From contig NZ_LBMK01000003.1 in assembly GCF_001005295.1 (NCBI RefSeq), forward strand, positions 1,220,104-1,284,103: a stretch of DNA of 64,000 nt. The letters are read 5' to 3'. Shown one piece after another: positions 32,983 through 41,229 of this stretch (its first letter is position 1; each line of letters begins with the position of its first letter). A program made the position numbers and the translations under genes. The notes beneath the pieces are model-generated. The model had not been told where the DNA came from. It saw only the letters and a program-made list of their open reading frames with translations, and searched no databases. Origin of the DNA: Streptomyces yangpuensis (GTDB lineage: Bacteria; Actinomycetota; Actinomycetes; Streptomycetales; Streptomycetaceae).

Positions 32983-35980
32983 CGCCGACTCCGCGGCCCA
33001 CGACGACCGCCGGCAACTCCAGCGGGAACTGCTGCGCCGGGCCCGCGCCGGAACGGCCCGGCGCCCGACGGCCGGACCCGCCACCACCCCGGCGCCCGCC
33101 ACCGCCCCGGAGGCCGCCACCGCCGGTGAGGCCGGCGGCGTCCCCGAGGCAAGAAGCGGGCCGGAGGCCGGAAGGGTCCCGCTGTCCCGCGCCCAGCGCC
33201 GCATGTGGCTGATGGAACGGCTCGGCGGCGCGGGCGACTCCTACCACGTACCGTTCGCCACCCGGCTGCGCGGCCCGTTCGACGTGGCCGCTCTCGCCAC
33301 CGCCCTCACGTCCCTGGTGGCCCGGCACTCCATTCTCCGCACCCGCTACGCGGAGCACGAGGGCGAACCCTACCAGGAGGTGCTCCCCACACCGCGGACG
33401 GTCCCCGTGCACGTCGTCGACACCGACCCGGCGCAGGCGCCCGCACTGCTGCGGCGCGAGAGCGCCCGGCCGTTCGACCTCGCGGCCGCGGACGCCGTAC
33501 GTGCCCTCGTCCTGCGGCACGGACCGCAGGACCACACCCTGCTGCTGACGTTCCATCACATCGCCATGGACGGCGCGTCGCTGGAGACCGTGGCAGCCGA
33601 ACTGGCCGTGCTCTACGCGTCCGCCACCGGCGCGGCGACCCCGTCGGCCCTCGCCGAGGCCCCGCAGTACGCCGACCACGCGCGCCGCGAGCACGACGGC
33701 CTGCCGGGCTTCGGGACGGAACTGAAGCACTGGAGCGACCTGCTGGCCGACGCCGCCCCGCCGCGCCTGCCCCGGCGGGCGGGGGACGCGCCGCAGACAG
33801 CCGTGCGTCCCGCGGGCGTGCACACCGTGCCGCTGGCGCCGGCCGTCCCCGACGCCCTGCGGGCGCTCGGCGCGCAGCGGCACGCCACGCTCTTCGCCGT
33901 GACCCTCACCGCGGCCTTCGCCGCACTGCACCGTCTCACCGGCGACGAGGACCTCGTCATCGGCGTGGCCGGCACCCACCGCAGCGGAACCGCCATGCGC
34001 GGTCTGGTCGGCCTGTGCGTCAACACCCTGCCGGTACGCGTGGACGTCTGCGGCGCCCCGACCTTCGCGGAGCTGCTGCGACGCGTGAACGAGGCACTCC
34101 TGGAGGCCCAGCGCCACCGGCACGTCCCCTTCGACCTGGTCCTCGAACGCCTCGGCGCCGGGGCGCGCGGAGCCGACGGCACCGCGCTGGTCCGCGTCAC
34201 CTCCGACGTCCTCGGCGAGCCGACCGTGCTCCGGCTCCCCGGCACGTCGGCCGAGTACGTCGACGTCCCCTCCGACGGCGCGAAGTTCACCCTGTCGTAC
34301 GGCCTGGCACTCGGCGACGCCGAGCAGCCCCGGGCACTCGTCCAGTACGACGCGAACACCCTGGACGGCACCGTCGCCGAGGCGGCCGTACGGGACTACG
34401 CGGCGCTGCTCCACGCGGTGGCGGCCGACCCCGAACTGGCCCTGAACGAGCTGCCTGTCCCCGGCCCGGAGCACGCCGCCGCCACCCGGGACGGCTCCGC
34501 TCCGGACGACGGTGGCCACCCAGCCGCGCAGGCCCTGCGCGCCCATCCGGACGTCGCCGACGCCGAGGTGGTCCGGCCCGGGCAGGGGCCGGCCGTCGCC
34601 TACGCCGTCCTGCGCGACAGCGTCGGCCCGTCCGGCCACGAACTGCTGGGCCTGCTGCGCCGGTCACTCCCGCCCGAGCACGTACCCGCCGCCGTCACGC
34701 TGCTCGACGCACTGCCGCGTACGGCCGCCGGGCCGCTCGATCCCGCACGGCTGCCCGGGTCGTGCGGGCCCTCCGCGCCGTCCGGCCCGAGCGCTCCCGC
34801 CGATCCCCGGGCCACAGCGGTCACGGAGGCTTTCACCGCCGTGCTCGGTCTCGCCCCGACGCCGGACGACGACTTCTTCGCCCTCGGCGGCCACTCCCTC
34901 AAAGCCGTCCAGCTCGCCGAACGGCTGCGTACGGACCTCGGACTGCCGCTCACCGGACTCGACGTGCTCCAGGCCCGCACACCGCGGGCACTGACCGCCC
35001 TCCTCGGCGAACGGGCGGTACGGCAGAGTGCCGCGAAGGCCGCGAGCAGGCCGGCCCCCCGCTCCCGGGACGTCCGCCCGGGCACGGTACTGGTCACCGG
35101 GGCGACGGGCGGCGTCGGCGCCTTCGTCGTACGTGAACTCGCCGCACAGGGGCGTCCCGTACTGGCACTGGCCCGGCCCGAGTCCGCGCATCTGATCGCC
35201 GTCGAGGGCGTCGACGTCATCGAGGGCGACCTCGGCGACCCGGACGGGCTCCGGGACGCCGTCGCGCAGGCGGACGCGGTCGTCCACGCCGCCTGCACCT
35301 TCACCCGGCACGACGTGGACCTGGCGGCGACGCGGGCCATGGTCGACGCTTGGCGGCGCGGACCGTTCGTCTTCGTCAGCAGCGTCGACGCCTACGGCCA
35401 CCCCGGTACGGAGCGGGTCGCCGAGGAGTCGGCGCCCCACGAGCCGGTCAGCCCCTACGGGAAGGCCAAGCTCGACTGCGAGGCCATGGTGCTGGGCGCT
35501 GCGGGCACCGGGGGACGCGGCGGCGCGAGCGCCGTGCGGTCACCGATCGTCTGGGGTGCGCACGACCGGCTGCGCGAGCAGCTGCGCTGGGGCGCCATCG
35601 GCACGCTCTACCAGGCCGCCCGCGAGGGCCGGCCGATCGAACTGCCGCGTCCCGGAACCGGCGGACACGCCTGGTACGGAGCCGCCTGGGTGCACGCGGC
35701 CGCCCTGGCCCGCGCGGTGGCCGAGTGCCTGGACCGGCCCGTTCACGGAGTCGCCAACGCGTGCAGCGGTCACGTGTCCTGGCGCGACCTCGCCCAGGAC
35801 CTCACGGAACTCCTGGGCACCGAAGCGGAGTTCCGCGAGACGGGAACGGTTCCCCGGGACCTGGACCACCGCTGGCACTACGACAGCAGTCGGCTGGCCC
35901 GCCCCCTGCGGCCCCGCCCCGGCGAGGACCGGCGGACCGTACTGGCGGAGATGATCGCCGCCATGGCCGCCACGAGCTGA
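32972..35980 (+). CDS. terminal NRPS: C, adenylation remnant, T, SDR-like release domain
   Basis: Protein of 1002 residues ending the assembly line. After a disordered leader, a condensation domain spans about 65-490 (HHIAMDG at 195-201, intact). About 525-595 resembles only the C-terminal subdomain of an adenylation domain, with A10 degraded to AAGPLDP, so the catalytic lysine is gone. A carrier domain follows with Ser642 in LGGHSL. From about 704 an NAD(P)-binding extended-SDR-like domain runs to the end (TGATGGVG, SSVDAYG, Tyr829 and Lys833 in YGKAK). It probably releases or reduces the thioester, replacing a thioesterase. The carrier must be loaded by an adenylation domain elsewhere. Confidence 0.88.
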   Translation: MPTDADSAAHDDRRQLQRELLRRARAGTARRPTAGPATTPAPATAPEAATAGEAGGVPEARSGPEAGRVPLSRAQRRMWLMERLGGAGDSYHVPFATRLRGPFDVAALATALTSLVARHSILRTRYAEHEGEPYQEVLPTPRTVPVHVVDTDPAQAPALLRRESARPFDLAAADAVRALVLRHGPQDHTLLLTFHHIAMDGASLETVAAELAVLYASATGAATPSALAEAPQYADHARREHDGLPGFGTELKHWSDLLADAAPPRLPRRAGDAPQTAVRPAGVHTVPLAPAVPDALRALGAQRHATLFAVTLTAAFAALHRLTGDEDLVIGVAGTHRSGTAMRGLVGLCVNTLPVRVDVCGAPTFAELLRRVNEALLEAQRHRHVPFDLVLERLGAGARGADGTALVRVTSDVLGEPTVLRLPGTSAEYVDVPSDGAKFTLSYGLALGDAEQPRALVQYDANTLDGTVAEAAVRDYAALLHAVAADPELALNELPVPGPEHAAATRDGSAPDDGGHPAAQALRAHPDVADAEVVRPGQGPAVAYAVLRDSVGPSGHELLGLLRRSLPPEHVPAAVTLLDALPRTAAGPLDPARLPGSCGPSAPSGPSAPADPRATAVTEAFTAVLGLAPTPDDDFFALGGHSLKAVQLAERLRTDLGLPLTGLDVLQARTPRALTALLGERAVRQSAAKAASRPAPRSRDVRPGTVLVTGATGGVGAFVVRELAAQGRPVLALARPESAHLIAVEGVDVIEGDLGDPDGLRDAVAQADAVVHAACTFTRHDVDLAATRAMVDAWRRGPFVFVSSVDAYGHPGTERVAEESAPHEPVSPYGKAKLDCEAMVLGAAGTGGRGGASAVRSPIVWGAHDRLREQLRWGAIGTLYQAAREGRPIELPRPGTGGHAWYGAAWVHAAALARAVAECLDRPVHGVANACSGHVSWRDLAQDLTELLGTEAEFRETGTVPRDLDHRWHYDSSRLARPLRPRPGEDRRTVLAEMIAAMAATS

Positions 35981-36023
35981 CCTGCTGCCCGCCGACGGGC
36001 CGCCCACCGTACGACATGGGAAA

Positions 36024-36057
36024 GGTTCGGGCACCCCCTAGCGGGGGTGCCCGAACC
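36024..36057. terminator. strong bidirectional terminator after the NRPS operon
   Basis: A perfect 15-bp stem (GGTTCGGGCACCCCC and complement) with a TAGC loop. It lies 43 bp after the NRPS stop, and its left arm and loop contain the stop codon of the opposing small membrane protein gene, so it terminates both. Confidence 0.8.
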
Positions 36058-36280
36058 GCCACAGGACGTGGATCACACGCAGCACCGCGAGGAGACCGGC
36101 GACCGCGGCCCCCGCCGTCCGCAGGACCTCCTCGACCACGGCGGGGAGGGACCAGACCAGAGTCGGCCCGGCGATCGCACCGAACATGACGGCGCCGAGG
36201 AAACATGCGCTGACCAGCGCATAGCCGATCTCGACCGTGATCGCGTCCCGTTCGGCCCGGCTCTGTCGTGTTGTCGTCAT
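36038..36280 (-). CDS. small membrane protein, possibly DUF6332-like
   Basis: Protein of 80 residues with two membrane helices (about 17-42 and 53-74) after a polar start, TTTRQSRAERDAITVEIGYA. The RDAITVEIGYALVSA stretch recalls a small Streptomyces family annotated DUF6332, but I name it only tentatively. The start ATG 36280 has a weak ribosome site. It faces the NRPS operon, shares its terminator, and is divergent from the FAD oxidoreductase gene. No function can be assigned. Confidence 0.65.
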   Translation of the reverse strand: MTTTRQSRAERDAITVEIGYALVSACFLGAVMFGAIAGPTLVWSLPAVVEEVLRTAGAAVAGLLAVLRVIHVLWRFGHPR

Positions 36281-36469
36281 GGTGGTAAGGATCGCACCCG
36301 GCCGGGCCGTGGACCAGGGGGTTCTGCGGGTGCCGGCCGGCGCTTCGGCGCGGGTCCGGACGGGCGGCGGTCGGGCCGTCGAGGTGGTGTCGCATCCGTA
36401 TCGGGGGGATCCGCGGAACACAGTGGACGGGCGGCACGTGCCGCACGGACAGGTGAGAGAGGTGGTCGT

Positions 36470-37789
36470 ATGTCCGCATCCTCGGGCGGGACGGGTGTGA
36501 CGGACGGGACCGACGTGCTGGTCGTCGGGGCGGGTGTCGCCGGGCTGGCGTGTGCCCGTGATCTGGCCGCGGCCGGTGTGAGCGTACGGGTGGTGGAGGC
36601 GGGCGACGCGGTCGGCGGCCGGATGCGTTCGGACCGGATCGGGGGCTTCGTCGTGGACCGCGGGTTCCAGGTGTTCAACACCGCCTACCCCCAGGTCCGG
36701 CGCAGGTTCGACCTGAAGGAACTTCGGCTGAGGCCCTTCACGCCGGGCTTCCTCGTCCACACTCCCACCGGCAGACTCGGCTTCAGCGATCCCACCCGCC
36801 GACCGCGTGCGCTGCCCGAACTGCTGTCGGGCCGCCTCGCCGGCCCGCGTGACGTGGCCGCCCTCGGCCTGATGTCCGCCCGCGACATGCTGCTGCCCCC
36901 CGGCCGGCTCAAACGGCGCCCGGACACCACCGCCCGCACCGCCTTCGCCGACGCGGGGATCTCCGACGAGTTCGTCGAGAAGTTCTTCCGGCCCTTCGTG
37001 TCAGGGGTCTTCCTGGAGGACGAACTGGAGACTTCCGCCCGGGTGTTCCACCTGGTCTGGCGGAGCATGCTGCGCGGAACCATCTGCCTGCCGACCGAGG
37101 GCATCGGGGCGGTTCCGCGGGCCCTCGCGGCCGGTCTGCCCGAGGGTGCCGTACGGCTGGAGACTCCGGTGACCGGGCTCACGGACGACGGCGTGCTGAC
37201 GGCAGCGGGAGTGGAGATCCCCGCGCGCGCCGTCGTGGTCGCCACCGGTCCGCAGCCCGTGTCGATGCTGCTGCCCGAGGTCGCCGTGCCCGCCTACCGG
37301 ATCGTGACGACGTACTACCACGTCGCTCCGCGATCGCCCCTCGGCGAGCCGACCCTGCTCGTGGACACCCGCCGCCGCTTCCTCAACACCTGTGTCCTCA
37401 GCGACGTCGTGCCGGAGTACGCCCCGCCCGGCCACACCCTCGTCGCCACCTCGGTCCTCGGGCGGGACGGGCAGGGGCGTGAGCGCGAGCTCCGGGCCGC
37501 GCTCGGCGAGGCGTACGGGACCGGCACGGACGGCTGGGACCTCCTCACCGTGCGCACCATCGAGGACGCGCTGCCCGCCATGGCGCCGCCGCAGCCGCTG
37601 ACCCGCACATCGCGGGTGTCGCCGGGCCGGTACGTGTGCGGCGATCACCGTGCCACCGCTTCCGTCCAGGGCGCGCTGGCCTCCGGCGCCCGGGCGGCCC
37701 GTGAGGTCCTGCGCGATCTGCGCGAGCTGCGGGTCCCGGGGGGAGCCGGGGGAGCGGGAGCGGGAGCAGGCGTCAGCCGGTACAGGTGA
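36470..37789 (+). CDS. FAD-dependent amine oxidase/phytoene desaturase-like protein
   Basis: Flavoprotein of 439 residues. The N-terminal dinucleotide fold reads VLVVGAGVAGLACARDLA with the ribose-binding Glu and the following GGRMRS motif (DAVGGRMRS) of the amine oxidase/protoporphyrinogen oxidase superfamily. The middle FFRPFVSGVFLEDEL and the C-terminal YVCGDHRATASVQGALASG are also typical. It probably oxidises a small lipid or amine; which one is unknown. ATG 36470 follows GAGAGGTGG. The last 17 bases overlap the end of the opposing kinase gene. It has no signal peptide. Confidence 0.85.
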   Translation: MSASSGGTGVTDGTDVLVVGAGVAGLACARDLAAAGVSVRVVEAGDAVGGRMRSDRIGGFVVDRGFQVFNTAYPQVRRRFDLKELRLRPFTPGFLVHTPTGRLGFSDPTRRPRALPELLSGRLAGPRDVAALGLMSARDMLLPPGRLKRRPDTTARTAFADAGISDEFVEKFFRPFVSGVFLEDELETSARVFHLVWRSMLRGTICLPTEGIGAVPRALAAGLPEGAVRLETPVTGLTDDGVLTAAGVEIPARAVVVATGPQPVSMLLPEVAVPAYRIVTTYYHVAPRSPLGEPTLLVDTRRRFLNTCVLSDVVPEYAPPGHTLVATSVLGRDGQGRERELRAALGEAYGTGTDGWDLLTVRTIEDALPAMAPPQPLTRTSRVSPGRYVCGDHRATASVQGALASGARAAREVLRDLRELRVPGGAGGAGAGAGVSRYR

Positions 37790-39254
37790 TCGAGAAGGGG
37801 ACGGGGTGGGAGAGGGCGCGGGTCGGACTCTGGAGTTCCACGGCCATCCCGGTGCTCAGGGTGCCCGTCTTCGCGTAGGCCGTCAGCCGGACGGTGTCGC
37901 GGGCGGTGGGGTTGGCCTTGTCCCCGATCGACAGAGTGCGCCACCGGGGGTCCACCACCGAGCCGTCGCCGGACACCCACCGGTAGGAGATCCGCGTCGG
38001 CCGGGTGGCGGTGAACGTCGCCGTGAATGCCGGGGCCCGGCCCTCGGGGATCGGGCAGCCGCCGGTGTAGGCCGTGTTCGTCCCCGCCACCGACACCCGT
38101 ACGCCCGAACCACCTGTACCGCCCGAGCCGCCCGCGTTGTCGTCCCCGTTGCCGGCGAAGGCGTAGGCGAGCCCGCCGGCGATCAACAGGCAGGCGGCCG
38201 CGCCGGCCGCGACGAACGCCGCCGCCCGCTGCCTTCGCGGTGGGGCGGAGGCCGCACGGCGCCCTGGAGGCCGCCCGGCCGAGGCTTCCGCCGTGGCCGT
38301 GGCCGTGGCCGCGGCCGGGCCGGTCTCCTCGGGGGCCGACAGGGTGCGGGAGCCCATGGTGGTAACGCCCGCGCCGCCCGCGATGTCGCCCAGGGCTGCT
38401 GCGACTTCGGCGGCGGGGGTCCGCTCGGCCGGCTCCTTGCGGAGCAGCCCGGCGATGACCGGGGTGAGCGGGCCGGCCCGGGTCGGCGTCGGCGGCTCCT
38501 GTTCCACCACGGCCCGCAGGGTGCTCAGCGCGGTGTCGTGCCGGAACGGGGAGATCCCCTCCACGGCCGCGTACAGCATCACACCGAGGGACCACAGGTC
38601 GGACTCGGGCCCCGAGGAGCGGCCCAGCGCCCGTTCCGGCGGCAGGTACTCGGGCGAGCCGACCACCTCACCGGTCATGGTCAGGGCGGTGCTGCCCTCC
38701 ACCATCGCGATCCCGAAGTCACTCAGCACCACCCGTCCGTCGTCGGAGAGCAGCACGTTCGCCGGTTTCACGTCCCGGTGTTCCACCCCGGCGGCGTGCG
38801 CGGCACGCAGCGCGCCCAGCACCTCCGCGCCGATGCGCGCGGCCTGCCGCGGGGGGAGGGGGCCCGCGGCCCGCAGCAGGTCGGCCAGCGACCGACCGCG
38901 GATCAGTTCCATCACGATCCAGGGCCGGTCGTTCGCCACGACCACGTCGTGGACCGTGATCACGCCACGGTCGTGTATCCGGGCCGCCGCCCACGCCTCC
39001 CGCTCCAGCCTGCCGTACATCCGCGTGACGTCGTCGGAGCCCAGACCGGCCGGGGCCCGTACCTCCTTGACGGCGACCTCCCGGTGCAGGGTTTCGTCAT
39101 GAGCCCGCCACACGGTGCCCATGCCGCCCTCGCCGAGCCGCGACAGCAGCCGGTAGCGGCCCGCGATCAGCCCGTCCGAGCCGGCCGTACCCGCCGCCGT
39201 CCCCGCGGGTGCCGCGGCGGTCTCAGCCAGGGTCTCGGATTCATCGTTGTGCAT
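37773..39254 (-). CDS. eukaryote-like Ser/Thr protein kinase, membrane-anchored
   Basis: Kinase of 493 residues. The catalytic domain (about 32-285) is complete: GEGGMG glycine loop at 41-46, VAVKEV with Lys63, HRDVKPAN with catalytic Asp161, and DFG at 179-181, followed by GSPEYLPPE. A Pro/Ala/Thr-rich linker leads to a membrane helix near 358-380 (AAAFVAAGAAACLLIAGGLAYAFAG) and an extracellular beta-rich domain of about 110 residues that ends in ITCTG, without PASTA repeats. ATG 39254 follows GGGAGA. Extracellular sensing is likely; the ligand is unknown. Confidence 0.92.
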   Translation of the reverse strand: MHNDESETLAETAAAPAGTAAGTAGSDGLIAGRYRLLSRLGEGGMGTVWRAHDETLHREVAVKEVRAPAGLGSDDVTRMYGRLEREAWAAARIHDRGVITVHDVVVANDRPWIVMELIRGRSLADLLRAAGPLPPRQAARIGAEVLGALRAAHAAGVEHRDVKPANVLLSDDGRVVLSDFGIAMVEGSTALTMTGEVVGSPEYLPPERALGRSSGPESDLWSLGVMLYAAVEGISPFRHDTALSTLRAVVEQEPPTPTRAGPLTPVIAGLLRKEPAERTPAAEVAAALGDIAGGAGVTTMGSRTLSAPEETGPAAATATATAEASAGRPPGRRAASAPPRRQRAAAFVAAGAAACLLIAGGLAYAFAGNGDDNAGGSGGTGGSGVRVSVAGTNTAYTGGCPIPEGRAPAFTATFTATRPTRISYRWVSGDGSVVDPRWRTLSIGDKANPTARDTVRLTAYAKTGTLSTGMAVELQSPTRALSHPVPFSITCTG

Positions 39255-39838
39255 GGGGGCGGTCTCCCTCGTATCACCGGCCGACGCGAACATCACGTAC
39301 GGCGCCCGGAGCGGGTTCAGGGGGACTCAAAGATCCTCGAAAATGCTTCTGGGAGACCGAACCTGGCACCTTCGTGCGAATCCAGGTGGTGGTGCGGCCA
39401 TGGTGGCCGGACCGGCCCGGACCAGCGCTGGCTCAACCCCATCCCACGCAGCCGCGCCGCGTCCAGCGGGCGCGATGAACCGCCGGAGTCAGAGCCGACG
39501 CGCCGGCGGCCCGGAGCTGCGACACCTCTACCGCGTCCTCGGCCGGCACGAAGTCCCGGCCCCGCACGCGGCGTCCCGCGCCGCGGTACCCGGCGGCTCG
39601 TGGGCCGTGCCGCGATCCGCCTGTCCCCGTAGGCCGAACGGGCGGGCACGAGGTGGGGCGTGCGGGGAGAGCGCGCGTGCCCCCGTACGCCCGGAGCGCA
39701 CCACCGCAGGGGTGTCGGCGCCAGATCCCGGCCCCGTCGTCAACGGCCAGCGAGAGCGGCGCAGATTGTCACTCTATTCCCGCCTTCGGATGGCTCGGGT
39801 AGGTCCGTGGATCTTCGCGTGCTTATGCTTCACCCGCT
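39255..39838. other. divergent intergenic region
   Basis: 584 bp between the kinase start and the monooxygenase start. No convincing coding frame. Just before ATG 39839 there is TATGCT at 39824-39829, suited as a -10 box that would give a transcript beginning only a few bases before the ATG, with no ribosome site. Confidence 0.45.
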
Positions 39839-41068
39839 ATGACGGAAAGTCACGACTCTCACACGTTACGTGAATCGGCCGATGTGGTCGTCCTCGGCGC
39901 AGGCCCCGCCGGACTCGTCCTCGGAGTCCTGTTGCACACCGCCGGAATCGACTGCGTCGTCCTGGAACGCGCCTCCCGCACCCACGTGCAGACCCGGGCC
40001 CGCGCCGGATTCCTCGCCCCGAACACCGTGCGGATCCTGGAGCGTCACGGCCTCGCCGACGGCCTGCACAGCAGGGGCCGACGCCACGGCACCTGCGAAT
40101 TCCGCACGGAGGACGGCCGGTTCCGCATCGACTACGGGGCCCTCGGCGACGGCGGGCACCACCACGTCTACCCGCAGCAGAACCTGGTCACGGACCTCCT
40201 GACCCACTACCTCGCCATCGGCGGACGCATCCGCTTCCACACCGAGGCGGTCGTCGTGCGGGACGCGGACGGCGCCCAGCCGTACGTCACGACGCGCGAG
40301 CCCGACGGCCGGCCCGCCCGGTGGACCGCTCGCTACGTCGCCGGCTGTGACGGCCGGCACGGGGCGGCCCGCCGCTCACTGCCACCGGGCGCCGTCCGCC
40401 ACCACCAGCACGACCACGGCGTGACCTGGCTCGGCCTGCTCGCAGAAGCCCCGCCGAGCCTCGACGCCGTCGGCTACGCCATCCACGCCCGCGGCTTCGC
40501 CGGACACATGGCCCGCAGCCAGGACGTCACCCGCTACTACCTGCAGTGGCACCGCGGCACACCCGCCGACTCCTGGTCCGAGCAACGGATCTGGGACGAA
40601 CTCGACGCCCGCATGCGCGCCGAGGACCACGGCCCGCTGCGCCGGGGCGCACTCCTGGAACGCGCGGCCTTCGACCTGACCTGCGACGTCGTCGAACCTC
40701 TGCGTCACGGCTCGCTCTTCCTGGCGGGAGACGCGGCGAGCCTGCTCGCCCCTGCCGCCGCCAAGGGCGCCAACCTCGCCGTGCTGGAGGCCGAGATCCT
40801 GGCGGAAGCCCTGACCGGCGCCCTGGCCCGGGGGGACAGCGCGGGACTCGACGCGTACTCGGACCGGTGCCTGGCGCACATCTGGCGTGCCCAGGAGTTC
40901 ACCGGGTGGATGACCCGCCTGCTGCACGCGACATCCGACACATCCGACCGTGACGACCACGGTGCCGGATCGTTCTTCCTCGCCGCGCTGCAGCGTTCAC
41001 GGCTCAACTCACTGCGCACCTCCCGCATCCACCGGGACTGGTTCGCCGAGAACTACGTCGGCGTGTGA
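39839..41068 (+). CDS. FAD-dependent aromatic hydroxylase, p-hydroxybenzoate hydroxylase-like
   Basis: Flavoprotein monooxygenase of 409 residues, close in layout to 4-hydroxybenzoate 3-hydroxylase (PobA): GAGPAG at 20-25, the RARAGFLAP segment near 53-61, YPQQ near 111-114, CDG at 170-172, a RYYLQWHRG strand (232-240) and FLAGDAA at 294-300. Such enzymes add a hydroxyl next to a phenolic OH using NAD(P)H and O2. The gene lies 161 bp before an O-methyltransferase fusion, which suggests hydroxylation followed by O-methylation of an aromatic compound. The start is near-leaderless. Exact substrate unproven. Confidence 0.85.
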   Translation: MTESHDSHTLRESADVVVLGAGPAGLVLGVLLHTAGIDCVVLERASRTHVQTRARAGFLAPNTVRILERHGLADGLHSRGRRHGTCEFRTEDGRFRIDYGALGDGGHHHVYPQQNLVTDLLTHYLAIGGRIRFHTEAVVVRDADGAQPYVTTREPDGRPARWTARYVAGCDGRHGAARRSLPPGAVRHHQHDHGVTWLGLLAEAPPSLDAVGYAIHARGFAGHMARSQDVTRYYLQWHRGTPADSWSEQRIWDELDARMRAEDHGPLRRGALLERAAFDLTCDVVEPLRHGSLFLAGDAASLLAPAAAKGANLAVLEAEILAEALTGALARGDSAGLDAYSDRCLAHIWRAQEFTGWMTRLLHATSDTSDRDDHGAGSFFLAALQRSRLNSLRTSRIHRDWFAENYVGV

Positions 41069-41160
41069 CCGACCCACCCGCAGTACCCCTACTCCTCTTC
41101 TCGCCTCTCCCTCCGCCCTGCCATGCCTGCGCCCCGCCGAGCAATGCCACGCCTGCCCTG

Positions 41161-41200
41161 CCCTGCCCAGCCCGGCCCAGCCCTGCCCAGCCCTGCCCAG
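41161..41200 (+). repeat. four 10-bp tandem repeats upstream of the methyltransferase
   Basis: The unit CCCTGCCCAG occurs four times in direct succession (one copy has CCCGGCCCAG), 30 bases before the ATG of the O-methyltransferase fusion, with further partial copies on the left. It lies between two co-oriented genes. Confidence 0.85.
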
Positions 41201-41229
41201 CCCCGTACCGGCTTGAGGACACCCTTACG

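Noticed and set aside
37650..39632. Plus-strand open frame of 660 codons over the kinase gene
   Set aside because: Antisense shadow of an unmistakable Ser/Thr kinase.
39300..39838. A small plus-strand protein between kinase and hydroxylase
   Set aside because: Open frames there are Arg/Pro/Ala-rich with no ribosome site or motif.
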